Positions 34,786 through 46,310 of a stretch of DNA of 64,000 bases are shown here, in pieces; within the stretch, counting starts at the first letter, position 1, and the number at the start of each line of letters is the position of its first letter. The translations under genes and the position numbers were made by a program. Source of the stretch: Neodontobutis hainanensis (Eukaryota > Chordata > Actinopteri > Gobiiformes > Odontobutidae); contig JALDNG010002763.1 of NCBI GenBank assembly GCA_024349245.1, positions 1-64,000 on the forward strand. The letters are read 5' to 3'. The notes under the pieces were generated by a model that was not told the origin of the DNA, made no database searches, and saw only the letters and a program-made list of their open reading frames with translations.

Positions 34786-35163
34786 TAGAGAATATGTAAA
34801 TGATGTCTTGTCTGGTTAAATTGGAATTAAACTATTACAAAAGTTTTATTTATTTTTTATTAAAGCAAACAAGAAAACATTTCAGGATTTTTTTATCGAC
34901 GTGTACAGCTGTTCATCCCAAACAGGGAAACTTGGATCATCCCCTGCATTTGTCTTTTGAACAGAACAGCCCAAACTCCAAATAATACAGATAACTATGA
35001 AGAAATAATTTGAAACAATGAGACGTTCATCTTTGAGGTTAATGTGATCTGAAAAATAGAGAATAATAATAATAATAATAATAATAGAGAAACAGTAATC
35101 TTAATGTTTAACTAAAGCAGAGTTTTTAACTCTATTGAATCTTTGTTGAGATTGCTAATGTTT

Positions 35164-36170
35164 CTAGTGACGACTAAAGTCAAATCCCCCTTGGACTGCC
35201 TGTGTGAGGTTCTCAAAATCAGTGGAGGTGTTTAAGTGCTTTATGGGTAATGTAATGGCAGTAGAGCATGCATTGACGATTGGAAAACAGTGTGTGTTGT
35301 TCATATCGTGAGTCGCAGTCATGGTCAAAGTTTACTGTTATTTTGTCTCTTTCCCGTTCCGTCTCTACCAATGGAACATGTTCCTGGCCTGAAATCCATT
35401 GAAAAAAGCATTGGATTGTCAAGCTCTTCCTCCTTCCTGATCTCCTGTTCCTGTAAAAAGAATCAACTTTCAACTACGGTGCTGGCAAAAGAATAAACCA
35501 CATCTTTACGTTTTCTGCATTTGACACAATTAATACATCAAAGAAAAGGAGCAGAATACAAATATACAAACCTTGGTCTTCCAGCTTCTGCAAGAAGTCC
35601 TGCAGAAAGTTTATTATTTTGTATTCCTTCTGCCGTCTCATTGAGCCCTCCTCGCTGAAGTGAGGACAGAGAGCATGAAAAATAAAGTTTGAATCCACCT
35701 TAAATCAGGGATTCAATTTAAAGAATAAAGTTAAATTAACACAAACATGCATAAAATTTTACAGTTAACATGTTGCGTACCTCTTTTAGGTCTCTAGGTT
35801 TATTTTATAAATAAAGGCACAGACTTGAATTTGTTTTGTTTTCTGATAATCTGTGATACTATATTTGGGGTTTTTGCCCTTCTTTGCATCTCCTTCAAAT
35901 AAATGTGACTGAATGCCATGCATCATTTCTGTAAGGAGGAAAAGCAATTGTGCTAAAGGGGATTTCATTTTTGTTACGGCCTGTAAGGAATTCTTTACTG
36001 AAGCCTTTTTTCCAATGAAAGAGAGTGGAAGGGGGTTCTTTGGAGAGGCTTGCTTCTGTCTCGACCACTGCTTAAGACCCCTCTGATAAAGATCCTCTCT
36101 TGTCACATTTATATTAAATGTTTTGGATTTGTCAGCCTTTTCTCCAAGAGACTTTAGAATGTCTGATAAG
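35164..36170 (-). pseudogene. HECT-like domain gene, C-terminal exons, copy A
   Basis: Minus-strand exons read as the C-terminus of a fish HECT-like family. The exon from 36170 down has NVTREDLYQRGLKQW and LTEMMHGIQSHLFEG...KNPKYS. Exon 35698-35572 has DSNFIFHALCPHFSEEGSMR and FLQDFLQKLED. Exon 35450-35164 has QWISGQEHVPLVE, ITVNFDHDC, and, after a frame change, VNACSTAITLPIKHL and GGFDFSRH before TAG (35164-35166). HECT ligases pass ubiquitin through a C-terminal Cys; VNAC is the candidate, though family members may lack activity. The segment between the first and second motifs lacks the expected middle lobe text, and a ~2-nt loss precedes VNAC, so the gene is broken. More upstream exons lie beyond the retrovirus at 42780-42964. 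Confidence 0.6.
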
Positions 36171-36595
36171 CTAACAAATTACAATATTATCTTTATAAAA
36201 CAAGAGAGCTCCAAACACAAACTCACACAAACAGAAGACCTGCTCTGGTGCTCAACAGTGTCTTTGGGTGATTCCAGTGTGATGCTGTTGATTGGACAGA
36301 TGCCTATAAGCATCAAATAATTTTTTTTAAGGACATGGTCAAAGGGAAGGTCATGTGAAAGACAAATTAAATTCTAAATTGAATGAAATGTAGTCAGTAC
36401 CTCTCCCTCTCCCACATATGCTGTGTGGATATGAATGTAATCTTGTGTCAATTGTTGCATACACAAACAGGAAATCATAAGAACCCCAATAACAACTTCA
36501 CTAAGCAGTAAACATCAAGGTAGTTTGATTTTGTTTGTGTAAGATGTGACAGTGCATGTTTCTTTTGTTGAAATCCATACATCTACTCTAAAGAT

Positions 36596-37779
36596 TGTAG
36601 TGAATGTGGAAGATTAGGTGGAACTTCGAGGACCAAGGAGGACACAGATCCACACGGACACTGTGTTAAAAGTGAAGACTTGTAAATAGTTAAGAATACT
36701 GAGTAAAATGCTTAAGGGTAATTTTTTAAAAAATCAAATGTAATTCAATGATGTTTTGGAAGTGTGAAAGAAAATGTTTTATGCAAAATGCAAAATGTTT
36801 TAAGTGTAAAAGACAACCAGGAGTTAAAGTTAATTAGGCCTAGAATCAGCAGGTTAGAATATAGGTCAAATTTTGTCTGTGAGCAGAGAACAGGAAGTCA
36901 TGACATGCAGTGACACACACAGAGCCTGGGACGGCAGGTACACACAAAAGCTCACAATAGACAGGGCACTTGAAGTTCACAAAAGGCCGTGACACTCTTG
37001 GAGTTCATATCAGGACAGGGACACACACAGAGTTTTGGACGACAAATACACACAAAGCTCACAAGACAGGTCACAGGAGTTTACAGAAGACCCAGTGTCC
37101 TACTTATGAGAGTTCACAGAGTTTAAAAAGGGGTCTTGCTGCCCTCTTTGATTCAAGGACAATCCTGTATCAAAGTTAGAACGGCATAAACCCCACTTCT
37201 GCTCTTTCTTCTAAACTCTATCACTTTCTTTTGTGTTCTTTGTGTGTGTTAAACAGTCTTCCCTGAAGGAATCTATTTTCCGGGTAGGGTTAAACAGTCT
37301 TCCCCACAGAGCCTAAAAACTTCGGTTTGGGTTGAATCTGAAGACGATAAGACTTTTGTGTACTTTGTGTGTGTTAAACAGTCTTCCACAGGCAGGCCGT
37401 CCAAATCATCCACTGGACATCAGAATAACAGGGAGATTCGACCGCCGCACATAAGCCTAAGGTAAGCTATTAAAATCCTCTATTAAAAGATGGGACTGTC
37501 TTGAGGGATAGCACTCATTAGAGGAGTCACACACTTGGAGCCTAATTTTACAGACGGAGCTGTTTTAGGGTTAGACCAGACTTTAACCAACCGACTTGCA
37601 ATCGGGTCTGGCGTCCGCCTACAGTGATCTGTCAGCCGTAGAAGTCATTAATGTGTAGAAGCGAGTGCTGTGTTAGAGTCTCATAAAAAGAGGAAATAGC
37701 AGGGAGTTAGTCCTCACAGAAGGGACAACCTCCAAAAAATTGTAACTAACCGCTTGACCATTAGTGACCATTCATGACA
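36596..37779 (+). repeat. ERV2 5' LTR, copy A
   Basis: Length is about 1184 bp. It contains three direct repeats of GTTAAACAGTCTTCC (near 37250, 37289 and 37372), a TATA-like TTTAAAAAGGGG near 37122, and a strong splice donor CCTAAG|GTAAGC near 37461. A donor within the LTR recalls spumaviruses and is unusual for gammaretroviruses. The last ~420 bp match the right LTR. Confidence 0.65.
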
Positions 37780-37797
37780 TGGCGCCATACATGGGGC
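37780..37797 (+). other. ERV2 primer-binding site, copy A
   Basis: TGGCGCCATACATGGGGC directly follows the LTR terminal CA. Copy B has one more C (TGGCGCCCATACATGGGGC). It resembles primer sites for lysine tRNA of the Lys1,2 type, with mismatches in the middle. Confidence 0.6.
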
Positions 37798-37799
37798 AG

Positions 37800-38900
37800 T
37801 GAGAAATAGGGATACTATAGGTAAGGCCCTGTTTCATAAACTCACAATATCAACCAATATTGTAGTCCTGCCAAAGCCACGAACCACTTCAAAAACCCTG
37901 AGAGAGTTAAGTTCAGGAAACGAAGCCCTGTTTTAGGAGGTAAAATAGCTGGGAGCGTCTTAGCCAAAAGAGCAAGCGACTTCTGGTTGGAAATACAGGG
38001 AACCATTGTAAAAAGGGACAGAGACGGGTAAACTGCAAGGGATTTGATCACTCCTATAGCTACTACCTATAAATCAATAAGCCTCTACCCACAGAGTTAT
38101 CTGTTAGGACTAGATCCATTTGTGAGACAGGACTAGCCTATTCGAGATACCGCGATGATAGACCCAACCCGACAGGACCAGGTTCAGAGTACGGACCGCA
38201 GTGGCGGTGCCGTAATTTATAGAGAAGTTGACCTGGAAGACATTAAAAGTGTGCATAGTTCTTCCAGTCGAGTACAGCGTCCGTGACCCCAGAGCAGCAG
38301 ACATGCTGTGGGGGACGGAAGAGTAACTCTGACTGTGGTAAAGTTCAAAACAATTCCATTTAGTAAAAAAGACGCAGTGGTATGGAACCCAGTTAAAACA
38401 AAAGTACTCCATAGAGGAGGATTTGCTAAAGCAGCATGATAAAATTTTCTATTAGAAAACTATGACCAAGAAATGACATTTACAGAAAGAAGAGAGCTTC
38501 AGACAGAACAGCTGTGCTTCAAAAGAATGACTTAGAACGAGCAGGCACAGTGCATCAGGTGCTACATGTAACATATGCATTATGCTCAGCATGTTGAAGC
38601 CACAGTTTTAACAGTAAGCTTATCTTAGATTAGTATTTGATGCCACACGTAGGCTACTCCAGCTAATGTACAGACCATAATCATGCCAGTGTTCGAGCCG
38701 CCTGGTTCGGCTAACATGGTGTTACTGTGATGCACGCTCACTAGGCCCGTACAGATACGGAGCACAATTATGTAGTGATATTCTTACAGTGTTCACTTGG
38801 CTGTTAAACCAGCACACAGCACCATTTTACGAGCTGAAGTCTGCACTGTGAAGGCAAGATCCTGTGACAGGAAGGACAAAAACCACAGACCTCAAGGTGC
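37800..38900 (+). pseudogene. ERV2 gag-like region, copy A
   Basis: Short open segments follow the primer site, for example from ATG at 38154 (MIDPTRQDQVQSTDRSGGAV and on) to a stop after the SRVQRP stretch. Frames change often, and I do not recognise a Gag domain; the call rests on position. Confidence 0.35.
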
Positions 38901-40520
38901 AGGCACTAAAGAGGAGTTTAGCAAACTGTTAAAGTATTGTATGAATAACCAAAAGACAATATAAAGAAAAATAGTCCATAACAGAGAAGATAAATTGGAT
39001 TGAGTTGACTAAGTTTGGCATTTAGATTGAAAATGAATTTGTACATTATACTTGTGTTTTGAAACGTTTTGTACTCAGTGAGCCTCAGAAGTTTGTACTT
39101 ATATAAAAATATATAAATATAAAAATAAATAAACAAATAAATGGGATCAGATAGACCTTTTTAGTTTTGCCAACTATATTGCTTATAGCTTTCTTCTTTA
39201 AGATCTGCAGTTTATTTTTTATACATTTTTTTTTTTAGTAGCTTAAATAGGTGTAGAACCACATAATATTACAGTAATTTAAATGTGAGGCAAATAGGAA
39301 CCTGTACCAGGTCAGAAGAGCTTTAGAAGGAAGAAAATGTTTTAACTTGAGAAATAAGCCGACATATTCAGATAAATTCTATGTCAATTAATTAGTATGA
39401 TTTTCAAAGTGTGAACATTTATTAATAAATATTCCGAGAAATTCAACAGATTCTATCTTATTAATAGCTCTGCCATTTGTCTTATTCTATATATATAGTC
39501 AATGTTCTTTTGATTTACATTTTGAGTAAAAATAGAAATAGTTTCATTAAAATTTTAATATAATTAAATAACATTTATTCAAGTTTTTACTCTTACCAAT
39601 TACTCATGTATAAGATTTTGAAGATGTTCCAATTTTTTTAATGACAAGAATAAATTGTTTTATTAACAAAAATGACCTTATGTAGAATGTTTGAGGAATT
39701 CACAAAATCATTTATATTTAGGATTAAAAAGTGAGCAGTGATAGAATGATTCCCTTCGAGACTGAGTTATTTCTAAGTACATAATGCTTACTCTTAGATA
39801 GGTAACTTCTGCAGCAGCTGTAGGCTGTGCCTTCAACACTGTAATGTTGCCTAAAATAATTTTATCAGTGGTGTCAAGGCTTTGATAGATTGAGAAAAAC
39901 TCCAATCCCACACTCACTTCTGTCAAAAGCATAATTTTTTATTTTTTAACAATGTCAAGGATTGCCTTACAGTTTGTGTTCTTCCTTCTAAAGCCATAGT
40001 ATGAAAGGTTAGTGTATTACATTTATCCAATTAGAATCTTTTAAGGACAATTCTCTTCACATTTTAGAAAGAAAGATTGTTAGTATAGCTATGGTTGATA
40101 ATTTTGTTATTTGTGGTATGTTATTTTTTTTTATCACCCAATTTAAATGCTGGGATTATTTTGGCAACCGTTGTCAGTTTAGGTACTTTCACATTAAGTA
40201 GAGAGTACATTATTATTATAGAGTAATTGAAAGGGACTATAATTTTGTTCATAATGACTCTTATGATTTTACTACTTATGCCCTTCACACCTGCTGTATT
40301 TGAGCTTTTAGGTCCATAATTATTTTTGTAACTTCTGTTTTATCTTTTAGTGTAACTTAGAAATAGTTCAGATCATTTTCTTTAAGCTATTAATGATAGG
40401 TGGCTTTACCTGATAATCTCATGGTCTTCATACAGAGTTTCTCCAATTATATTAAAGTAATTATTAGAATTGTTTTGCAATACCAATGAAGAGTATGATA
40501 GAAGAATGATCTGTAAAATC
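38900..40520 (-). mobile_element. antisense LINE inserted in ERV2, copy A
   Basis: The minus strand reads scraps of non-LTR reverse transcriptase: SSAGVKGISSKIIR-like and VPKLTTVAKIIPAFKLGDK-like blocks at about 40110-40310, and a DTTDKIIL segment near 39860. It has many stops. The AT-rich remainder down to 38900 is probably its 3' region. Exact ends are not resolved; differences from copy B cluster inside it. Confidence 0.5.
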
Positions 40521-41090
40521 TGTTAGAATTACACCTGAGACAAGGCTGGCACGTGAGCGGCTCAAACAAAGCATGACTTAATTCGAACTGATGTACCAGG
40601 AAACCACTTTTCTGCTGATGTAGGTCAAGTGTCACAAGCTGGATTAAGACAAAATAAACTGTTCCTTGTAAGACAATGCAGGAGGAAATGGACAGGTTTA
40701 TCCGATGAAGAGAGCAACAGGTATAGTAATGGCATCTAAAATAGCAGAATATATGACCGATAAAGACGCTCAGAGTTTGAGAATGCACAATAGAATTCAC
40801 TTTAAGAACAAATATGTAACAAACTTATTCTAATTGCTGGGAATACAAGCAGAATGGTCCATACCACTAATGTCTAACACTAATGGCATCGCTGAACGAG
40901 CAGTCAGAACGGTGAAAGAAAACATCATCCCGAACCTCAAAAAATAATTTGTTAGAATAATAAAACAACTTAGCTTACCTCATTCTAACGAGGGAAAGGA
41001 TGTAATCACCGCTATAAAGGGTGATCTCGTGACTTTGAGAGATAAAGGGCACGTTCACCTGAAACAAATTAAACCTTACCGAAAATAAAG
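40520..41090 (+). pseudogene. pol: ERV2 integrase remnant, copy A
   Basis: A core segment near 40840-40940 keeps NGIAERAVRTVKENI with the catalytic Glu codon at 40894-40896. A C-terminal segment near 41000-41085 reads KGDLVTLRDKGHVHLKQIKP. Stops and frame changes separate the parts, and the two catalytic aspartates are not clearly preserved. Integrase would insert viral DNA into the host chromosome. Confidence 0.55.
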
Positions 41091-41094
41091 AAAT

Positions 41095-42265
41095 TGTTAT
41101 TTCCTTCGTGGATTAGCAAAATCCATAATTTCTGACGACCATGAACTCTTGGAGGGGGAAACGTTCTTGCAAAGGGCTGAAATATGCGCAGCAAGAAGAG
41201 TAACTCGGAGAGACATGAAAAACAGGAACGTGGATAAAACCCCTTTGTGTGTGACTGGAGGCAAAAGGTGAAACTCTCTGGTGTGGGAGATGAAAATTTA
41301 TTTTTGGGAGAGCCAAAACCTGGACACTCGGAGAATGAATATGTAAAATGGAACAGGTATTTGTTGGGACAGTGCAGCCTATGTGGGCATCAGTGTTTTA
41401 ACAAAGTATGGCAAAGAATGAGGCGCATTAGGCCTCAGATTCAGAAACAGGTTCCTGTGACGTTAGGACACATGGAACTGGCTAGACAATAAAATTAAAT
41501 ATAAATAACTGTATGTTCAAAATGCTGGGATAAGGAGTCTCCCTGGTATGATGTGTGCTGAATTGACGACACCGGAGAGATGCCATGTAACTGTTTTAAG
41601 GCAGGAATATATGATATAAGACAATATAATTCTGGGCGAATGCCCACCATGTATTACATAGGAAGATTAGTTTATAGGTTAGTACTATGCCCTCTCTGAG
41701 ACATCGCATCTAATAGATGAACAATGGGAAATACCAACCGAAATACATGATAGAGAGAGAATAATCACAGGAAAACTAGAAAAATTAGTAGCGAAGCAGA
41801 CCTGGGCTCCTTCCTGGAGCGCCAGAAGTAGAAATGCCAACCATTCTTCCAATCCTGCATGACTGGGTCACAACTGGAACACAGCTGGAATCAGTGGCAG
41901 TAATTAAGCAGAACTGTGATGGCTGAATTTAAATTACTCAAGAAAAAATTTGGATATTAACGTATCCCTGGGAAAGAATTCTATATATTTTTTTTGTTTG
42001 TCTCCCACATTGGAAGGAACAAGCGGACAAAAAAGCAGGAAACTAAGGCTCCTTATTATTTAGAATGGCACAGGCCATCACTAGGGCCTGTGAACAAGGT
42101 TAATGTTGGAGCCCCTATCGGATCAGAGAGGGAACTCAGGCACAGTACATCAGTCCATGGCGAGTGCTTTGTCAGCTGTCTACTCTACTTCAGAGCCGAT
42201 TGTGTCTGGGATCAGCAGGCGCGGGCGTTCTAGGAATCCTTGGGATTGCAGGGCCAGCACCCCCA
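41095..42265 (+). pseudogene. ERV2 post-pol region, possible env remnant, copy A
   Basis: Open segments of 80-odd codons (41247-41492 and 41994-42233) contain scattered cysteines, but no fusion peptide, heptad repeat or immunosuppressive-type domain can be identified. The position after integrase suggests env. No purine tract is seen before the right LTR, which implies a deletion. Confidence 0.35.
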
Positions 42266-42270
42266 AGTAG

Positions 42271-42692
42271 TTCTTTGTGTGAGTTAAACAGTCTTCCACA
42301 AGCAGGCCGTCCAAATCATCCACTGGACATCAGAATAACAGGGAGAGTCGACCGCCGCACATAAGCCTAAGGTAAGACCTCTATTAAAATCCTCTATTAA
42401 AAGATGGGACTGTCTTGAGGGATAGCACTCATTAGAGGAGTCACACACTTGGGGCCTAATTTTTACAGACGGAGCTGTTTTAGGGTTAGACCAGATTTTA
42501 ACCAACCGACTTGCAATCGGGTCAAGGCATCCGCCTACAGTGATCTGTCAGCCGTAGAAGTCATTAATGTGTAGAAGCGTACTGTGTTAGAGTCTCATAA
42601 AAATAGGAAATAGCAGGAGTTAGTCCTCACAGAAGGGACAACCTCCAAAAAATTGTAACTAACCGCTTGACCATTAGTGACCATTCGCGACA
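42271..42692 (+). repeat. ERV2 3' LTR, truncated, copy A
   Basis: It matches the last ~420 bp of the 5' LTR, from CTTTGTGTGAGTTAAACAGT to the terminal CGCGACA, with about ten differences. The first ~760 bp (U3) are absent. The break lies at one of the GTTAAACAGTCTTCC repeats, so a deletion through that repeat is plausible. Confidence 0.7.
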
Positions 42693-42779
42693 AGATTAAC
42701 CAAAACAACACTCTACATTTACACTGTAAATAATGATGTCCAGAAGAAATGGAAGTGTTAATGTCTGTGATTATCTTAC

Positions 42780-43990
42780 ATTGATCTCAGAGTCCACTGG
42801 ATAACTGGATACCTACAGGAAAAGTCAATAAAAAGTTTTAGCACTTGCACATTGATAAAGCCCGGTCATATTCTTACATTGACAGCTGAGTAATTTGATG
42901 AAGAAAGATGTGTTGGATAACTTCCTTCTTTATCATCCTCCAAGTCGAGTATTTCATGGTAGGTCTAAAAAACAATAACATAACAATCACAAATTCATGC
43001 AGGCTTTGACTATTACAGTGGTGGGAAAAAAGTTTCAGACTCCCTTAAAATTTCACACAATAAAATTTCTGTGGAAAAATTGTTTTTGTTTTTCAAAAGG
43101 TGTGGTTGCATTAGACACAAACAATTACAAATGACATTTTAGTTATTTGTTTAATCTGTCTGTCATTTCATTTAGTTATTTTGCTTTTAAACCACAAAAA
43201 GTTGTCTGCCAGTCTCAGATTTGCAGAACAAGTGTAAGTGTAGTTCCTACTTATATCACAAGAGGGAGATACCCTAAAGTGAGACAGAAGCAGGTTTGTG
43301 AACAGTTTCAGGCAGTTAGCAGACAAGCATGTTTGTATTTATTTTCAGATACTGTCTGTGTTTCAAATGTGCAACATTCACATCAAATTAATCTTTAGTA
43401 GTTTTGAAACAAGTCAGAACTCTGCTCTGAGTCTGGTATAAGCCTCGTGTTGTTCAAAGACCTTTTTCTTTGGTCAATCCTTTGCTTCTAATGCTATGTA
43501 TTATATTTTAAATCTTTCCAAGCCGTGTACATTTCTGTTTAAACAGTCTGCGTTTGACACAAAGTGAAGACAATTCTCTTCTGTAGACACCAATAAATAA
43601 ATCATTATTTTACACAGTTTTTAAGAATAGAAGTCATTTTAAAGAAAATACTTGCTGTGACTCTTTGATTTCTTTCCAATAGGTCTGGATCTAGAGGCTG
43701 AAGGCCCAGGAATCTGGATAAAAGATGTGTTTCTTCTGTTTTAATGAAAGGATTGTTTGAATTGTCTTTAAATCCCTCGAACAAGAAACATCTTAGACAA
43801 AGTTGTCAAACTTACCAGGACGTTTTTCCTTTTGGAAAGACTGCCTTCCTGCTTGGAGGAGAAATGTATTAGATAAGCTTATTTCTAAAATATATACAGT
43901 TGTATAAAATACAAAACTCACCAGAGACAATGGCCCTGCTCTTGTAAAGAAAGATGGCTGCACGTTTAGCAGAGCAGTGTTGCATGAGCT
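42780..43990 (-). CDS. upstream exons of the HECT-like gene, copy A
   Basis: Small minus-strand exons with consistent borders: 42964-42878 (TYHEILDLEDDKEGSYPTHL..., 29 codons) and 42812-42780 (VSSYPVDSEIN, 11 codons), both in phase 0. A probable short exon lies near 43850-43819 before GTAAGT, and a possible first exon near 43990-43932 ends CTCTG|GTGAGT. They are acidic and Ser-rich with no known domain. Their joining to the HECT-like exons is inferred from strand and order across the retrovirus. Confidence 0.4.
43016..43400 (+). mobile_element. Tc1-like inverted-repeat fragment, copy A
   Basis: TACAGTGGTGGGAAAAAAGT and the following CAGACTCCCTTAAAATTTCA look like the terminal repeat of a fish Tc1-like element bordered by TA. 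No transposase core is visible, and the right end was not found. The same stretch is in copy B from about 59866. Confidence 0.35.
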
Positions 43991-44138
43991 AGTGTCAAAT
44001 AAAACCTGATGAAGACTAAAGAATGAAAGTGTGTCCAGGACTGAAGTCTACAGTAAATCTATCAGAGCCAAATCTACTGGAGACTTAAGCTCAACTTTGG
44101 TCATAAATATCCTGCCTTTCTGTAAAAACAAGGCAAAT

Positions 44139-44280
44139 ATGCAAATGAGGCTCTTCTATATAAAGCTGTTCAACAACACTTAGTCTGTTTATCAGAGGGA
44201 CGTTTGAGGACATTCACTTTGAGACGGTTGGGACTGGTTTTTGGGACAGTTCTGGGACACTGATGAAAAAAGTGAGTGTG
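44139..44280 (+). promoter_or_regulatory. octamer plus TATA promoter-like site, copy A
   Basis: ATGCAAAT at 44139-44146 is followed 10 bases later by TATATAAA (44157-44164), an arrangement known from immunoglobulin V and histone H2B promoters. An ATGAAAAAA|GTGAGT near 44262 could be a tiny first exon. No downstream coding exon is recognised, so the target gene is unknown. Confidence 0.4.
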
Positions 44281-44284
44281 GAAC

Positions 44285-45202
44285 TTTAAAGTCTGTAAGT
44301 GAGGAGTCCTTTTCTCAAAGTGTCCTCGTGTGGAGCTCTGTGGCTGCACAGGAATAACGTCCCGAGTTCAAAGGCAGTCAGGGTCTTTCTGTGGAGACTG
44401 TCAGCCTCAGTAATAACAGTAGGAACAGTAACAGAGGCTAATAAAGGAAGAAAAGGAAGGAGTCTGGACAGAGTTTAAAGTAGAAGATGTTTCATCGCTC
44501 GTCAAACGGACTGGACATTCAAGAAGTGACAAAAGAACACGTCCAGAGGCCTTCCTTTATTGTTCATGACCTGGATGAGTGAGAACCTCCACAGACAGCA
44601 GCTGGAGGAGCATTAGTAGGAGCTCATAGTCGGGACAGAAGCAGCAGAGGTCGGGGCTTTGAGCACAATCTGAGTCTGAGTCTAAAATGTGCCTCAGAGG
44701 ATGTTAATAATGTCTTTTATGAACCAGGTTTATTCCAGCTCTGTTCTGACCTTTGAATATTCTACACAAAGTATTTTCTTCCTGAGCAAAGAAAGACTCC
44801 AGATGGATTTGTCTGAACTAAAGTGCATCTGTCAGAAGTCTTCAGTGAGTTTGCTCCAGAACTTTGACTTTATGATTCAGAGTTTTGTGTCAGAGCCGTC
44901 AGAGCCTCAGGAGCAACATCTACCAGAACATTCTAATTACTGTCCCAGATTCTTCCAAAAGTCCAGCGCCCTCTGCTGGTGACGCACTGCTGTGCTTCTG
45001 TCCACATCAGACTTTTCTCAAAGAGACGTTGGAGTTTCTTTTAGTGTTTCTGTTTCCTTGTGTCACTGTTTATTCTTCTACATTTACATGTGATTTATTT
45101 ATGATCCACAAATGTTTGACTTTTATAAAGAAAGAAAGAGGAGCAGGAAATGGAAATAAAGCTGTTTCACTTGAATTCTTCTCAATCATTGTCAGACACA
45201 GG
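44285..45202. other. region with no recognised gene, copy A
   Basis: Open frames of 97 and 116 codons overlap here but show no domain. CAGCGCCCTCTGCTGG near 44966 is a motif common in dispersed fish repeats. Nothing further is supported. Confidence 0.4.
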
Positions 45203-46119
45203 TTTAATACCATAGACATACATAAGAAAGGCTAGATGTCTCACGGCGCAGTCTCCGACGGCATCACCGGCGGCCATCTTGAAGCAGGCAAGCTTCCTAT
45301 CGGACTCCATGGTACCTGATGTAAGGTGAGTGATCTGCACGAACATAAATACTTTTATCTCGCTGAAATCTTGACGGATTTACAAAATGTTTGATTTCTT
45401 ACAAGCGTTAATAATGTGGCTATAATTCTGGATGCGTGAACATGTTGAAATTGCAGCTTTTCTTTTCGAAAGACGACTTAATCGTGCAGCATAGTTGTGT
45501 ATCACGGCTAACGTTACTTGTGCAAGTTATCAAGGCTGAGACCACCATCGAGCTGTTCAGTTATAGTTTTACTGACACCAATAACGATTTTATGACAACC
45601 AATTTTTTTTATCTATATTACAGTCATTGTGAATGTGGTTGTAGTTATTAGCTGGCTTTGAGTGAGACCTAACGTTAGTAGTTACAGGTTAGCTGCTACC
45701 CAGCAATTTTACATCAGTGGGAGAGGCAGAATTGCTCTTTCTTTTCAATATAACTTAAGTTGCACATGATTTCCAATCGGTTTGGTTTGTTAAAAACATC
45801 TTATTATTTTTATTTTTGTAAAATGTGTTTTCTGAAGACATGCACATTAACCCTAACCCTAAGACATACACAGTACCTGGAAGTGTCACAAACCATTTTG
45901 AGTATATAGAAAAATGCCTGTATTTGTATCTGTTTGCCGAATTTATCACCACTGATACAGTCTGAACTGTATGATAATGAGATGCAACTTAATTTATATG
46001 GAAAGATCATTCAGGGGTGGCTAGTTCAGTTCTAGTTTTTTTTAAGCATAAAACATTTTTAAAGCATGTATTTAATATCTGTGTACTATACTCCATATAT
46101 CTTTTTTTTTTTTTTTAAG

Positions 46120-46310
46120 GTGGCTGGAATAACAACCCTAATGCCAGCCAGTTCAAGTACATCTTCAGGAAGCTGATGGCCCGGTGTGGGGTTGTTAAAC
46201 CATGCAGAGGCAATGTGACAGCACAGGATGACACAGAGTCCCTCCCAGCTGTCATTGTCACCTCTACAAGCCTGTCAGCTGTAGATATGTCCTCTGCAAC
46301 AAATGAATAA
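46120..46310 (+). pseudogene. terminal exon of P/THAP9-like transposase, copy A
   Basis: This 62-codon exon reads in frame from GGW to stop. The NNNP...QFKY.FRKL pattern resembles the conserved tail of P-element and THAP9 transposases. The codons for catalysis are not in this exon. Copy B has the same exon at 62974-63164, same length. Confidence 0.5.

Larger units (their letters stand above)
36596..42692 (+). mobile_element. endogenous retrovirus 2, copy A
   Basis: The element runs from TGTAGTGAATG to ...CGCGACA and is flanked by AGAT (36592-36595 and 42693-42696). A primer-binding site follows the left LTR, a gag-like region and an integrase segment follow, and a right LTR piece closes it. 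The element lies between 36401 (probable donor) and 42780, that is among the exons I assign to the HECT-like gene. A LINE is inserted antisense in its middle. No intact gene remains. Confidence 0.7.

Noticed and set aside
38918..39136. Hydrophobic minus-strand frame suggesting a membrane protein
   Set aside because: It lies in the AT-rich part of the decayed LINE; hydrophobicity follows from T-rich codons and no domain or splice border supports it.
44689..45235. Overlapping frames of 97 and 116 codons, conserved in both copies
   Set aside because: Conservation is explained by the recent duplication of the whole region; no domain, no splice support and no codon signal was seen.
45846..45862. 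Telomere-like AACCCTAACCCTAA
   Set aside because: Only about two units are present, also copied at 62700; too short to be an interstitial telomere tract.
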